Assembly (NCBI RefSeq): GCF_000208865.1
Contig: NC_018390.1
Coordinates: forward strand, 847,777-911,776
Reading direction: 5' to 3'
Source of the DNA: Neospora caninum Liverpool
Taxonomy: Eukaryota; Apicomplexa; Conoidasida; Eucoccidiorida; Sarcocystidae
DNA length: 64,000 nt
The position numbers were made by a program, and so were the translations under genes. Shown piece after piece: positions 1 through 11,900 of this stretch. A model generated the notes under the pieces. It searched no databases. It was given only the letters and a program-made list of their open reading frames with translations, and was not told the DNA's origin. Within the stretch, counting starts at the first letter, position 1, and each line of letters begins with the position of its first letter.

Positions 1-2985
1 ACAGACTGACAAGCTATTATAAAGCGGAGGAGCTGGCCCGAAGGAAGCTGGCCGGGAAATTCATGGAGAATATGCAGACTGTGAAGGAAGATTACGAACT
101 TCGAGTCCTTGTGAGGGCTGCGGAAACGTCGGACGTGGGCATCCAGAAGATATTTCTAGTCGATGTGCTAAGCGAGTTTCCTACTGTTCTTCTCGAGGAA
201 GATTTTTTCTCTTCGAAGCTCCAGGATTTCTTTTCCAGCATCCTGCAGTATCCACGTTCTCGGGTTACGATGGACAGGGAGGCTATGGACGCCCTATTTC
301 AGACTCACATGCAAACGAAGTCGGCGAGCAGCGAGTCGCTAACGAACGACCTCTTCAAGCACGTCAATGACCCAGACCAGTACTTTCACTCCTGGGCAAA
401 ATCATTGTTTGTCGATGTTCTTGCGCTGGTGTGGAACTACTATTACGAACATAGCCAGGGGATGCTTCAAATTCTTTATGACAAGAAAGAGGCATTCGAT
501 TTCCTACTCGAAGAGATCACACGCCTGCCCGAGATGACTGCGGCGACAGAAGTAGGCCCTGAGGGCAATCGCCAAAGTCGCGTCGAACTGGCCGGGGGTC
601 TACTCGCCCGGAAAGCTTTTTCACTGGATGCTTTTGGTTTCGGCACCATTCTTCATCTGGCAAGTTGGCAGGCGACAAACAACTACGGCCACTTGGCCGT
701 CGTTCAAGGGACCTGCCGCTTCGCCTACATCGCAGTAGCGCGGTCTGAGGTGAAGAAGGCGGCATCCGTGGACAATTCGGCGGTCATCAGTACCCGATTT
801 GACGCCACATTTCAGCCACCGCCTTCAGGTATTTTCACTGGAACCTTCTATCGTACCAAGAAACCGTTCTCCTCAGCTCTCTACCGCCGCCTGAAAACAT
901 GGAATAAGCTCGGACGGCCGCGTGAAGGTAAGTGAAAGAGTCCCAGAGCCCAAATGCGGCCTCAGCTCGGTTGCCAGAGTTAGTTTCAATCCCGTTGAAT
1001 CTTCAGTGTATGACGAGCTGGGGATAGGTTTGTATTATTGGGTTGCCAGTCGACCACCCCTGCATTGCTTTACTCCACCGCTCCGCAGTCCTCAAGTTCA
1101 AAAACCGTGGCATATTGTGGAGCTCTGGGGTAATACGTGCTGGAGCACCACGAGCTCTCGCTAAGGGTTCGGATGACCTCATGGGAAGACCCACAATATC
1201 TGTTCCCTACTGGTTCGGTTTCTTGCATGCTCTAGAACTACCTTGATAGATCTCTGTTAATGAACTTCTCCGGAACGCTATGGCGCGTTGCAGAGGAGCT
1301 TGGGGCTGTTCGATGCTGTCTGTGTGCCACTCAGACATACGCATCCGCCATCTAACTACGGCTATGGCGACAAAACTCCGTCAGAACGTGTTGGAGGCGC
1401 CTGAACAAAACTTGCAGGCTACTTGGGATTTTGCATCTCTGTTTGGTAAGGAGGGAACGCGTTTTGCGCTCTGTCTGAGCTCTGGGCTGGATGTGCAACT
1501 CGAGAACTACGGCCGATGGAGCCTGGCGTGATGCTGTAGGCGGCAAAGCACCCACCAAACACCTCAGCCGTGGAAATTTTGCCACCATGTTCACCTCGGG
1601 CACAACTCATGACCTATATGTAGGTCCCAGGTCGGAATCGCGCTGAAGGATCCACGAATTGAAGGGTTCATTGTGGATCTCTCTTCTGTTGGTTTCGCGC
1701 TTCCTTTTTAGGGCCAAGTCAGGCAAATTTCATTGACTCCTTCAGGGCTGCGGCAGAGGGTAAGTCAACAGTGCAGTAGATTAATTTTTGACTGACAGAG
1801 TCACGACTCACAGCTCTTTTGCTTCTGGCAGTCAGATGGAGCCGACTGTGCAGTTTTGGTCTCAACGTTTCCCTCGTGCCTTCTGTTGTCGTTTTTGGAT
1901 CGCGGACCTAAGCGGGCGGAACTCGCGTACGCTTCAGATCCTTGCAGCTTGGTGCCTGTCGCCTGGCCACAAAAGTGTGTTGTCCCTGTGTGTGTCGCTT
2001 TTTGCTGTAGCATGCTTTGACAGCATGTTTGTTAACGCGACGTCGTCGCTGAGGCCGTTGTTCAACATCGAGTTGGCGCACCTGGTTGCGCGGCGGAGTA
2101 CTCGCGCCGATGAAACTCCTCTTCACCCAAAGAAACAAGCCCTGAGAGAAGTCCTGCGGGCGAGGCTGGTAGTAGAGCGTTTTGAGGCCACGAAACAGTT
2201 TTCTGAGAGACTGCGAACCACTGCGGAGGATCCGAACGAAAACGTGGTCTCTTTCCGGATACAGCCGAAGTTGATCGAGACGATTCTCGAACGCCCCTTC
2301 TTCTACGATTACGATGTGCTGAACTCTATCGAACTGATTAGCAGTATCCCCGAGCTCAGCGACGTGCGCCTTGCTTTGCAGATCAGCATTCGTGGGCTCC
2401 TCGCACTGCATCGCCTTCTGAACCGCTCGCCGCTGACTCTCCTGAACTACAAGGTCGCAAAGTGGCTGCATCTGTACACGCCGGTGGGCGCTCAGGACTC
2501 CATGCGCCATTCTTTCATCTCTCGTCTGAATACTGTAATGAAACTTGCCTGGCAGTTCCACTCACGCAGCTTTGATAACCATATCGACTTGCTGCCTGCA
2601 ACTGAACTCGGCACGATCCGGGAAAAACTCATCCAGGCAGGCTTGGCTGCTCCCGCAGAGGCGCCTCGGAGGAGAGCACTTTACGGCCCGGGCGTTCTGC
2701 CAGAGGCATTCGATTCCTCCGGATTTACAACCGCTCTTGCTCTCGTCGCAGCAGCAGAACTTAAATCCACTCCGATCGAGTATCTGGACGAGACAGGCCG
2801 TCTGTTCTCCGTTACTTGCCGCAAATGTAGAAATGAACGCGAGAGCTTCATCGCCACCAGCAAAGGTCTGGTACGCGTTCCGTCCCCGGGGCTGCCCGTC
2901 GCGGTCCTTGCTCTGCCGTCGACTCCCCCCGATCATCAATTCTCGGGACTGAAAATATGGGAGGCACCAAGAGCATCTATTATAG
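1..2985 (+). CDS. Giant gene, first two visible exons
   Basis: Exon 1-927 stays open from the window edge and ends at GAAG|gtaagt. Exon 2011-2985 follows a gctgtag acceptor and ends at ATAG|gtacgc. Both junctions are phase 1, so they join directly across a 1.08 kb intron in which I see no convincing exon. The encoded segment is rich in leucine, phenylalanine and charged residues, with helical stretches such as VLLEEDFFSSKLQDFF and LALQISIRGLLALHRL. A CRKCRNE cluster near base 2815 could be a disulfide or metal site, but no known domain is evident. Downstream exons continue in the same phase. Confidence 0.7.
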
Positions 2986-5900
2986 GTACGCGGAAATCCT
3001 TCGTTTTCTCGTAGGCGCAGCAGAGCGGCGCGACGCAGAAGGGTTATCACGTTGCCGTTGAGGCTGCGGCAAAGACAGGAAGAACCATCAGCGCCAGAGT
3101 CAGGCCTCCGCGCTTCTTTGAACACCAGCGTGACCCTCAGCTTGGTTCTCACGCGGCGACGTGCGCGAAGACAGTGACCGCACCGTGCCTGTCCTTTCCC
3201 TTGTGCCTTCCTCAGCGCCCCGCGCGCCGCGTCCTCATCACGTGCGCCGCATTCTGAGCCGTCTCCAATCCTTCTTCGGTAAGCTCTCGTGCTTTTACCG
3301 CTGCGTCCAAAGGGTGGGAAGGTCGGAGACACCCTTCGCAGGGAATCGCGGTTTCGTTCCAACTTGCAGTTGCAAATGGCCCGTCGCTAGTCAGGATGCG
3401 GAGACCGTCTATACCGAGCTCTTCAGTGGATGCTGATTAGACATCGGACGACAAGAAATGGGTTCCATCCGACCACACATCAGCCTTGGTGCTCAGTGAA
3501 CACTTCAGATGCCAGCGAAGATCCCGTTTTGACAGTGTGGCAGGGAAACGAGGCGCTGGCCGACCACTGGTTTTTTGCTTGGATTCTGCCGTTGGGGTTG
3601 AGCACTCACGTGCTTGCCGACGGTGCGATGCAGTCTCCCGTGGACGTGATCCAAGCAACCATCGCGCATCGCCAAAACCAACACCCCCGAGTCGCTTGTC
3701 CGTTGCCTACAGGGAAGAAACAGAAAAGTAGGCGGAAGCCGGTGGACCCGAGTCGCTTTACAACTCGTTCAGCTGCGTGTGGCATTACCTTCTACCGTTT
3801 TCTACAAAAATGGACGTAGCTGGCGGGCTAGCTCCTCGTTGAGTCGGTACTTTTACGCTACGCTTCTGTGGAATCGCGTCGTGAGCAGTTAGTCAAGGTT
3901 GCAACACCAACACGGATGCACCCTGACGGAAGCCCATCCAGAGACAATCCCTCTGTTAAAGTGTTTGCAGCCGGGCCCGCGTCGCGAGCGATACGCGCAC
4001 CTATCAGTCGAGAAGGGGAGATACTCAAACGCACGCGCGTACAGCGGCGCAGATTGCCGCTCTGTCTTTTTTCGCCTCATTTCTGGTTCCTTGCAGGTGC
4101 GGAACGCCGCGTTTCCCATCTGACCGCAGCGGTGACTGAAGCGGTCATTGCTCGCGCGGAGCTGCCCAACGAACATAATATTTGCACGACGCTTTCGCGA
4201 AGTTTTCCCAGCTGTCTTGTACAGCCTATTTTGAACTGTGACGCTGGGGATCAGATCTGTAGAAACAAAATCGACGCAGTTTCGGCCGATTTTGAAGACA
4301 TGTTCGACAGATTATGGCTGGAGATCAGTAGCGCGCGTTTCTCAGCGGAGCGGCTTCGCGCCGAGGCTCATTGGCGTCTGCTGAGCCCCGCTCTCGTCAA
4401 CCTCGTCCGTGCAAACAGTGAGTGGGCAACCTCCGTAGAGCGCTGCCTCGCGGCGAAGGGCGTTGCCGGCTGGTTTCTGGAGGCCGCGACCTTTGCAGGG
4501 AACGTCTGCGATGGCGTAGCCACACTTGCTCTTTGCCCGTTGCCGCCGGAGACGGATCCACTCACGCGGTACACGCCGCTCCCCCAGTTGAAAGGCCGCA
4601 GCTTGCTCAGTCGATACCCGAGGCGCGTCCTCCTTTTGATGAGCCTTGTCTTCTAGCTCCAGAACCGGTCGCCCGCGTGTAAATTTCTCATGTCTCTTCC
4701 TGTCTTTCCATTGACACGCGAGCCGACAAGCAGCGACGGTCAACTGGCTGCCTGCGGAGTGATCGGGAAGACGTACTGCATTCCCTCTGCCGTTTTTTCT
4801 GCTGTCAGGTCCAGACCTTTCTCCTGAGGAGTACCGGCTGCTGACAACCACGGATCCGCAATACGCACAGTCGGCGGAGGGCCGGACTGCCACGCGGATG
4901 CTCTGGATCCGACTGATTCTCAAGCAGCCACAACAGCTTTCTCCCGCCGACTTCGCTCGACTGCAGATCCCGTTCGAAGAATTTGGCCGGGGTGCGCCTG
5001 TCCCCACAAAGGCGATACAGCAGATCGCAAACTACTACAAAGAGGAGATCGCTGCTGCAGCCGCAAGTGACAGTCAGCTGGGTAAGCGAGTTTGTCAACT
5101 TCCACCGATAATGGGCGCCCGTTTCTCGAGCTCGGCCTTGAAAGGCTCAAGGCCTCTCTTCAGTTGAGAGCGCGATGAGTTGATGAGTCGGGTCCTGTCT
5201 GGCACCGATATGATTCGCAGCCGCTCTTCTCCCGACGCCACCTGTCTCAATCAGCCCGAAGAGCGCTGCGCATGCACCCGCGCAGTCTGCTCCAAACAAG
5301 ACACGGAACTTCTCGCTACTTGAGCCGGAGAGCTGCGTGAACGAGTTTGGTGCAAAGCTCTTTTGATCTGGTCTTTCAGAGTGTGTGCGGCACTGGTATC
5401 TTTCAGGCGAGGAGGCGGAGTCAGCTCTTGAGGCGGCCACGAATAAGGCTCGTAAAGAATTTGCTTCGCTCGGAATATGTAAGCCGCACGAGAAACGTAG
5501 CAGTCCGGTTCTCTGGGTGTCCACCTCCGGCATGCGTTTTCGACGCAGACGCAAGTGGGTCATGAGCACCCGGTACTGAAGAAGGACTGAGTGGGAAAGT
5601 CGCGCAGTCCTGGGAGCCGCTGGAGTCGCTATCGAAAGCGAGAACACCCTACAGACGCGTTTTCGACAAAACCGGGGAGGGGGGGCGGGCGAGCGGGCAA
5701 AAAGGGGACAGCTACAGAATGTACAGAGACGCGTCCGCAGAACTGACAGCACTGCCGCAACGTTTTTTGGTCGTGCCTGTTCTTCTGGCCAGCGCAGGTG
5801 GTCAGGGCAATGGGAGTTCTACACACACACAAGTCGCATTCGCGTTCGTCCCCTGATTTGTTCTGTGGCGCAGATGAAGCGACCGACAAGCGGTTGCTGA

Positions 5901-8900
5901 GGAAAGTGCTGTTGGATCTTTACCACTTGCGGCACGAGTCTCTTTTCGACTTTTTGCTCGGATCTCTGCCGACTGCCGAAGACTTTCCTCCGATATTCCG
6001 GTCCAGTCTGACTGCATGCCTGTTGGCTGAATGGAGAAGCGAACTTGAGTTCGACCGCATGATGGGCGAGCTGGAACAGCTTAGTGGCCTTCCCGCTCTC
6101 ACGCCGCATACCGTCAAAGATTGTTTCACAAAGGCAACAGCGGCACTGGAAACGGAATCGCCCCGTGAAGGGGAACAGGCTCCTGCCCTCATCCCCGCGC
6201 AGGTGCCCGCACTAGCGAACAATTCCTACTTCCTGTTTCTAACCTTCTACCGCTTCAAAAGTGTTCTTGAGGCTCTGGAGATGTTTAGAGCTCTGCGACG
6301 TCCTCGCGAAAGAGAAGTTCTGGAGACGGTCAACCTTCAGCAGTTGACTGAAAACGTTCGTCTCCTCACGAAGGGCCAGTTCCGCGGTCTGCTTCGCCGG
6401 ACACCGGGTTTTTGCGAGTTTGCTTACGCGCTCGTGGCTGCGCGAACACGGAAGGATCTGTATATTTTGGAAGCACCAAGCCGCCGCGCGCTCGCAGGCA
6501 GAATTCTCCGCATCGGCGCTGCCTCCACCGGACTTCTCAGCACGCGCGCCCAGAGAAGTGTCAGCGTTCTCTGCGTCCCGTTTTGTCACGTCGTGGGGCA
6601 GAACAGTCTAAGCAGCTTCGATCTCGTCGGCACCGTGGCTGCAGGTCCGAACCCGTCATGCTCAACCCACAACCTTTCGAGCCGTCGGTGTAGTACACGA
6701 GTGGCCACCGCGCACAGAGATGCGCGTTTTAGCTGTGACGCCTCTGCGTTTCACGCATCTTGAATTTCTGCTGCAGGCTCGTGACGCAGTGAGGGACGCG
6801 GGTGCGCGCTCGTGCTGTGTGCCGTTGGATCACAAGAGTCGTACCAGTTTCACGTTTTTCGGCGTACACGATTTGTGTGGCTGTTTGCAGAGGCGAAGCG
6901 GCAAATAAGCGAGCGCGCAGTATCGCTTCGTCAGCTCGTGAGCGGCGTTGTTCCGAAGCTGGCGTTCCTAGCTCAGCTTCCTCGCTCAATCCTCAATTCT
7001 GCGGGAAAACTGTTGCCAGCCCAGAACCAAGTATTCGTTCCCGGCGAATCCTCCATTTGCAGCGAGACAGAGAGTCCCGTCTCCTGGGTGTTCGTGGTGA
7101 AGGAGACATGCGCAATGACAAAAGTGTCCAAGGCGTACTTTCTCGAAGCGCTCACCTTGACGCTGGGCATCGGACAACTTAATCCACTCGCTTGGCTGCG
7201 CTTCTGGCTCGCCGGCAACGATGTTCTGCTCGGCCTGGCCAAGGAAGTGCTGCAGGCAAAACGTGCAGAACTCAACAGTGCGGATGCAAATAACTGGGAA
7301 GCCTTCGTGAAGGACCCTGAGTGGCGCAGGATGGTGCCGGCGATCTACGCAGAGGTCGTGCTGAGACTTAACAACTCCTTGTCGAGCTTCCGAGAAGTCG
7401 TGAAGCTTCTCCGATGGATCAGGCCCGCAAGTGAGTTCTCGTATTCACCCGCCAGTTGCGCGCTGCTGTTCCTCAGCGCACACGCCGCCGTTTGTCTTCG
7501 CTTGGGCGTCCCGTCGGGTGGTTCAAGGGTCCATGCTTGTTGTCCAAGCTGTAGACCGGTTCACGTCGACGGGAAGGAACTGAAGCGTAGGCAAATCGCG
7601 GGGCTCTTCCCGAGGATTATAACTCCAAAGAGTACCTGATCTGGGGGCTCCGCAGAGCCTGTGAAGAGCCGCCGCTGTCGCGTCACAGAGAGGCTGCGGT
7701 GCAGTCGGGTGCGCGACAGAGTTTCTCTGAGTCGGTGGGAGAGTGCCGGAGGTTTGGGTGGAGGCGTGGATCTCTTCTGGACTGTGCGTGATGCGGACAG
7801 CACGAGCTGTGAAAAGGTCCATCGCGAGCATTCTGCGCTTTTTCGAGCCTGTGCGGGAGGAGAAAAAGCAAAAGGAAGGAGCCGCTGCTGTCAAAGGTGA
7901 GCACCCGCATCTGTTTCAAATCGAGACAGCGGAAGCAGTGGGGCGGATGGTGAAGTCGCTCGTGAGGGGTCAGATGCGCAGCGCTGAAGGGTTCTTTTTG
8001 GTCGACGGCTGCTTCCACCATGAGAACCCCCGAGGCAGCCCTATTCCATCAAAAGCCAGGTGAAACTGCTTGTCTCACGCAGAGGCAGATCCGCTGTTTT
8101 GCACTCGCGCATTTTGTCAGGTTTTGTGCAGTGCACTTGGCGGTCTGTCTGCAGAAATAAGACCCTTCTTGATGCAAAACGTCTTGGACACGGATTCAGT
8201 CGAGCGCCTCCCAGACGTTTTTTTCATGAAGAACTGGCGGTCCTTCTCCATCTGCATGGATAACGGGGAAGACGGACTTGAGTTTTCCACTGCGTACCGC
8301 CTAGTCGCTGCGATCGGTACGAGTCTTAGAGCTGCTCAGCGGTTCCCCACGGAGAGCTCCCTGATGTACGGCTCCGTTCGGGGAGAACGCTCTGTCATGG
8401 CGGCCTTCAATCGCATGGCCGTTGATTACTTCATCGGCCGAGGAGGGGTTCACGATTCGGCCAAGAAGTTGATCGAGCACATGCTGCTGGCGATTCTGCA
8501 TGAGTGCGAGCGATCAGCCTCCTCGGCAGATATGGCTGGTTTCTGCGAGTCCGCCCGAGCCTGCCGCGGCACCAATTCAAAGAAGAGCCGAATGAGGTTG
8601 ACGGAGGGTAAGTGCTCAGCGTTTTTGACCAGACCGTGGCCTCCCGCCGCGGGATCTGCGAGAAGGCGTGAGCTAGACTGGCGCACCACGGAACAGCGGC
8701 GTGTGCCGACATAGGAGCCACAAGCTAAACCCGTTTCGCTGCACGTTTTGCCGGGGACTGCAGACAGGAGCGGGGACACACAGACATCAACGAGACATTT
8801 TTTGCACTGAATCTCGAGGCAAAAAAGACTCGCCCGCGCCGTGCTGCGGCTCAAGAGCCGGCGCACGGTCTTGACGCACCGTGCAGCTTGCTTAGCATTC

Positions 8901-11900
8901 GTCCGTTCCCGCAACGCTCTGTGCTTGGCTTTCGTCAGTGGAGTGCGTCATGAAGTCGGTCCAAGACGTCCTTGCGTCAGATCACGACCCAGGCCGGCTG
9001 CACGCCGTCCTCAACATGTTCACTGGACTGTTTGAAGAGCTCGGCCACCGCGTGGCGATCTGGAGCCAGCCGCTGAACAAATTGTTCACTTTCGAGACCA
9101 CCGTGCAAAGTGTCGCCGACTCTTTCGCCATTCAGCTGATTGTGGGCCCTGGGGGTCCGGCCACCGTGGAAGGGAGTCCTCCAGGTTGTGCGCTGTACGT
9201 GGTCTCCCCCGCTTTCTCACTGAAGACACAGCTCGAGATGGCGTCGCACCACAGGGAAGGTGAGGAAACAGAGTTGGCCCATCGACGACCGCTGGACTGA
9301 CGAGGAGGTCGTGGCGCGCCGCCGAAACTCGCTGCGGGTTCGGAAATGCGGACCTTCACCGGGGTGGAGACGCCAAGTGCCCCGTGACGGGAAAGGGACG
9401 GTGTAGCTTGACGGCCGGGCGGGGCGAACTCCGAAGCCGGAGGCTTTTCCTCGGGCGCAGGACTGACCCCAAGTGGGTGGACGGCTTTCTGTCCCCCTTT
9501 TTCGTGAGACAGACGTCTATGGTACGCAGCTGAGGCTGTTCTCTGCACGCTTTGGTTCTGACACAGATACCCTTCTATGCTTAAGTATCTATCCCCCCGT
9601 TTTTTCGGAGCAGGCGTTAGGATGATTGTGCTGCTGTGTCTCGCAGGAGCTGGTGCACCGACGGAGAGCTATTCTGCCGGTAAGAATGATGGACACCGAG
9701 GCAGGCGTTTGTGGAAGCGCTGCCAGCCCGGTCAGCTGAATGGGTTGGTAACCGCCGTTGGACGAGGGTTGCCTCGGACGACGATGCGCCGCACGTGCAT
9801 GGAGAAAGGCCCCAGATCTCCTGGCCACGACTGCATGCAGCTGGATCGTAGTCGGCCGGCTCTTTTCAGCACGGACTCCCGTGGGTGCCCGACGGTTGTC
9901 GATCGGCAGGAACAGGGGCCAGTTCTCACTGCCGTTGTGCGGAGGCATCGTCTAGCCTCTACGTTTTGCTGCCGGGAGAAGGATATTGCCGACCCTTTGG
10001 GTTTCCTACCCTTCCCTCAATCCAGAAGCCTTCGACGTTTGCGCGCTGTTCCGTTGCACTTTCAGAGGCAATAGAGGTTCTGGACCTTTTTCTGCAAGAG
10101 CAGGCTGCCGCTGTCGAGGCCACACACTATGTATCTTCGGCACCGTTCGATTCTCTAGCTGCAATAGTCGACCGGATCGTCGCCCATCCTGAATTGGATT
10201 CACTCAATGTTCTGGTGCCGGCGCAATTAACTAAAGTTCTTGGGCTCAATCCCGAGAACGAAGAACTCATTATGCAGCAAAGCGAATTCATTGGTAAGAA
10301 ATTTGAAGACATCTCAGATGTTACTAGCACGTGAGAGCCACCCTGGCACCGCATGCACCCTCGTGGGTGTCCTCGCTCGCGCCCTCGCGTTTTTGCGGAG
10401 CGGCATGCCTTTGACAGGAAGGAACATGCCAAGTAGAGGCTTGTGCGCTTGATCAGACTGCCAGAGTTCCTTTTCACATCGAGACGGACGCTCAGATAGG
10501 CTCACCAGATTGGTCCAATCACTGTTGCTCATCTGCGGCCGTATGGAGGTTTCGGTATGAAGCGACAGAAAGGGGTAGTGTTTTGCTCACCTCGCCCGCG
10601 TGTATTTTGCTGTCTGGGTTACGGCTGTTGTTAGACGACTCTCTCCGGCCGCATGTCGGTGCGGCGGTCGTCGATTTGGAAATTCTCAGAAACCTCACGA
10701 TGCGCCAAGCTCTTCACGCTTGCACGGTGACGCAACGTGGCTGCCCAAACGTGCTGGAGGAGCTCGAGAGGCGTGTCTCGGCCGCCCTCAACATTTGCCA
10801 GGAGAAAGGTGAGGAGCTGCAGAGTCGCGTTCACTTGCTGTCCGCGCGTCGCTAAACATGCCGGCAAATATCCGCGCTCGCACCTGGCGTCAACGCATTT
10901 CTGGCACAGCCACGTTTAGACTCTGCGGGCATTTGGGCCAACGGAGTGTTGTGCTCCACGGTGGCTGTGCCGGGTCTGAGGTACCCTTTTTCGATCCGTC
11001 GCCTGTCGGTGGGCAAGCTCAGACAAGGACCGGGATCTTTTTGACTCACAGGCGTCCGCACAGGAGGGCCGGCTGCATAATGCGATTTTGACGGCAGGTG
11101 CGACCTCTGGAAAGCCGGAGCCGGCGCAGGCTTTGAGAGTGATCTGTGGGATTTTTGTCGCGACTGTGTCCAGCGGAACACGATTTGCTCTCGGGCGTTA
11201 GGCGAGGTCAGCGCAAAAAGCTACTTACGACGATCGAAGACATCCGCCGCACCCTAAGCACCGCGGAATGTGACGCCGGGGGCTGCAGAGTGGTCAGCAA
11301 AGCAGACGTGGCGTTCCGTGCCTTGTCCAAGTTCTACGCGCCTGCCGAGTTCCGCGCAATGTATACGCAGATCTTTGATGTGCCGATACCTGCGGCCGCA
11401 ACGGACTTGGGAGAGAACCCCACAAAATCGGTTGACAGTAAGATATCCCTGGCATGCATTTCCAGGCACTGCAGAGCGTTCCTTTCACGTTTCAAGGCTG
11501 TGGAGTGCCGGTGTGTTCCAAGCGTTCGGGTGCGCCCTAATGTCGGGCTTTCGAAACCGAAGGCACGCAGCCGATCACTTTAGGCAGTTAGGACGCAATT
11601 CATTCCGTTCACTACGTGGTTTGCCGTTCGCCGCCTCTCCTGGTCTCCGGCGCTCCGGACCGCGATTTTTTTTCATGAAGACTCCTCGCGCTTTGGTGCC
11701 TGCAGGTGTCAGGTCGATGCTCACACTCCCGCAGTGGGCCACGATCCTGACCGAACTGAATGCCGGCGTCGCCTCAAGGGTAGCGTCTGCCAGCCAAGGA
11801 CGGAATTTCGATATCCTAGAGCAAATACGCCTGTTCAAACGGACATGTTTCGACGTCGCACAGCGGCGTCTCCGCGACTCGCTTGCTGTGATTCAGATGA

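Noticed and set aside
1746..1759. Possible 14-base micro-exon in the first intron of the giant gene
   Set aside because: It has good flanking signals, but including it would leave phase 0, while the next exon needs phase 1; direct joining of 927 to 2011 works.
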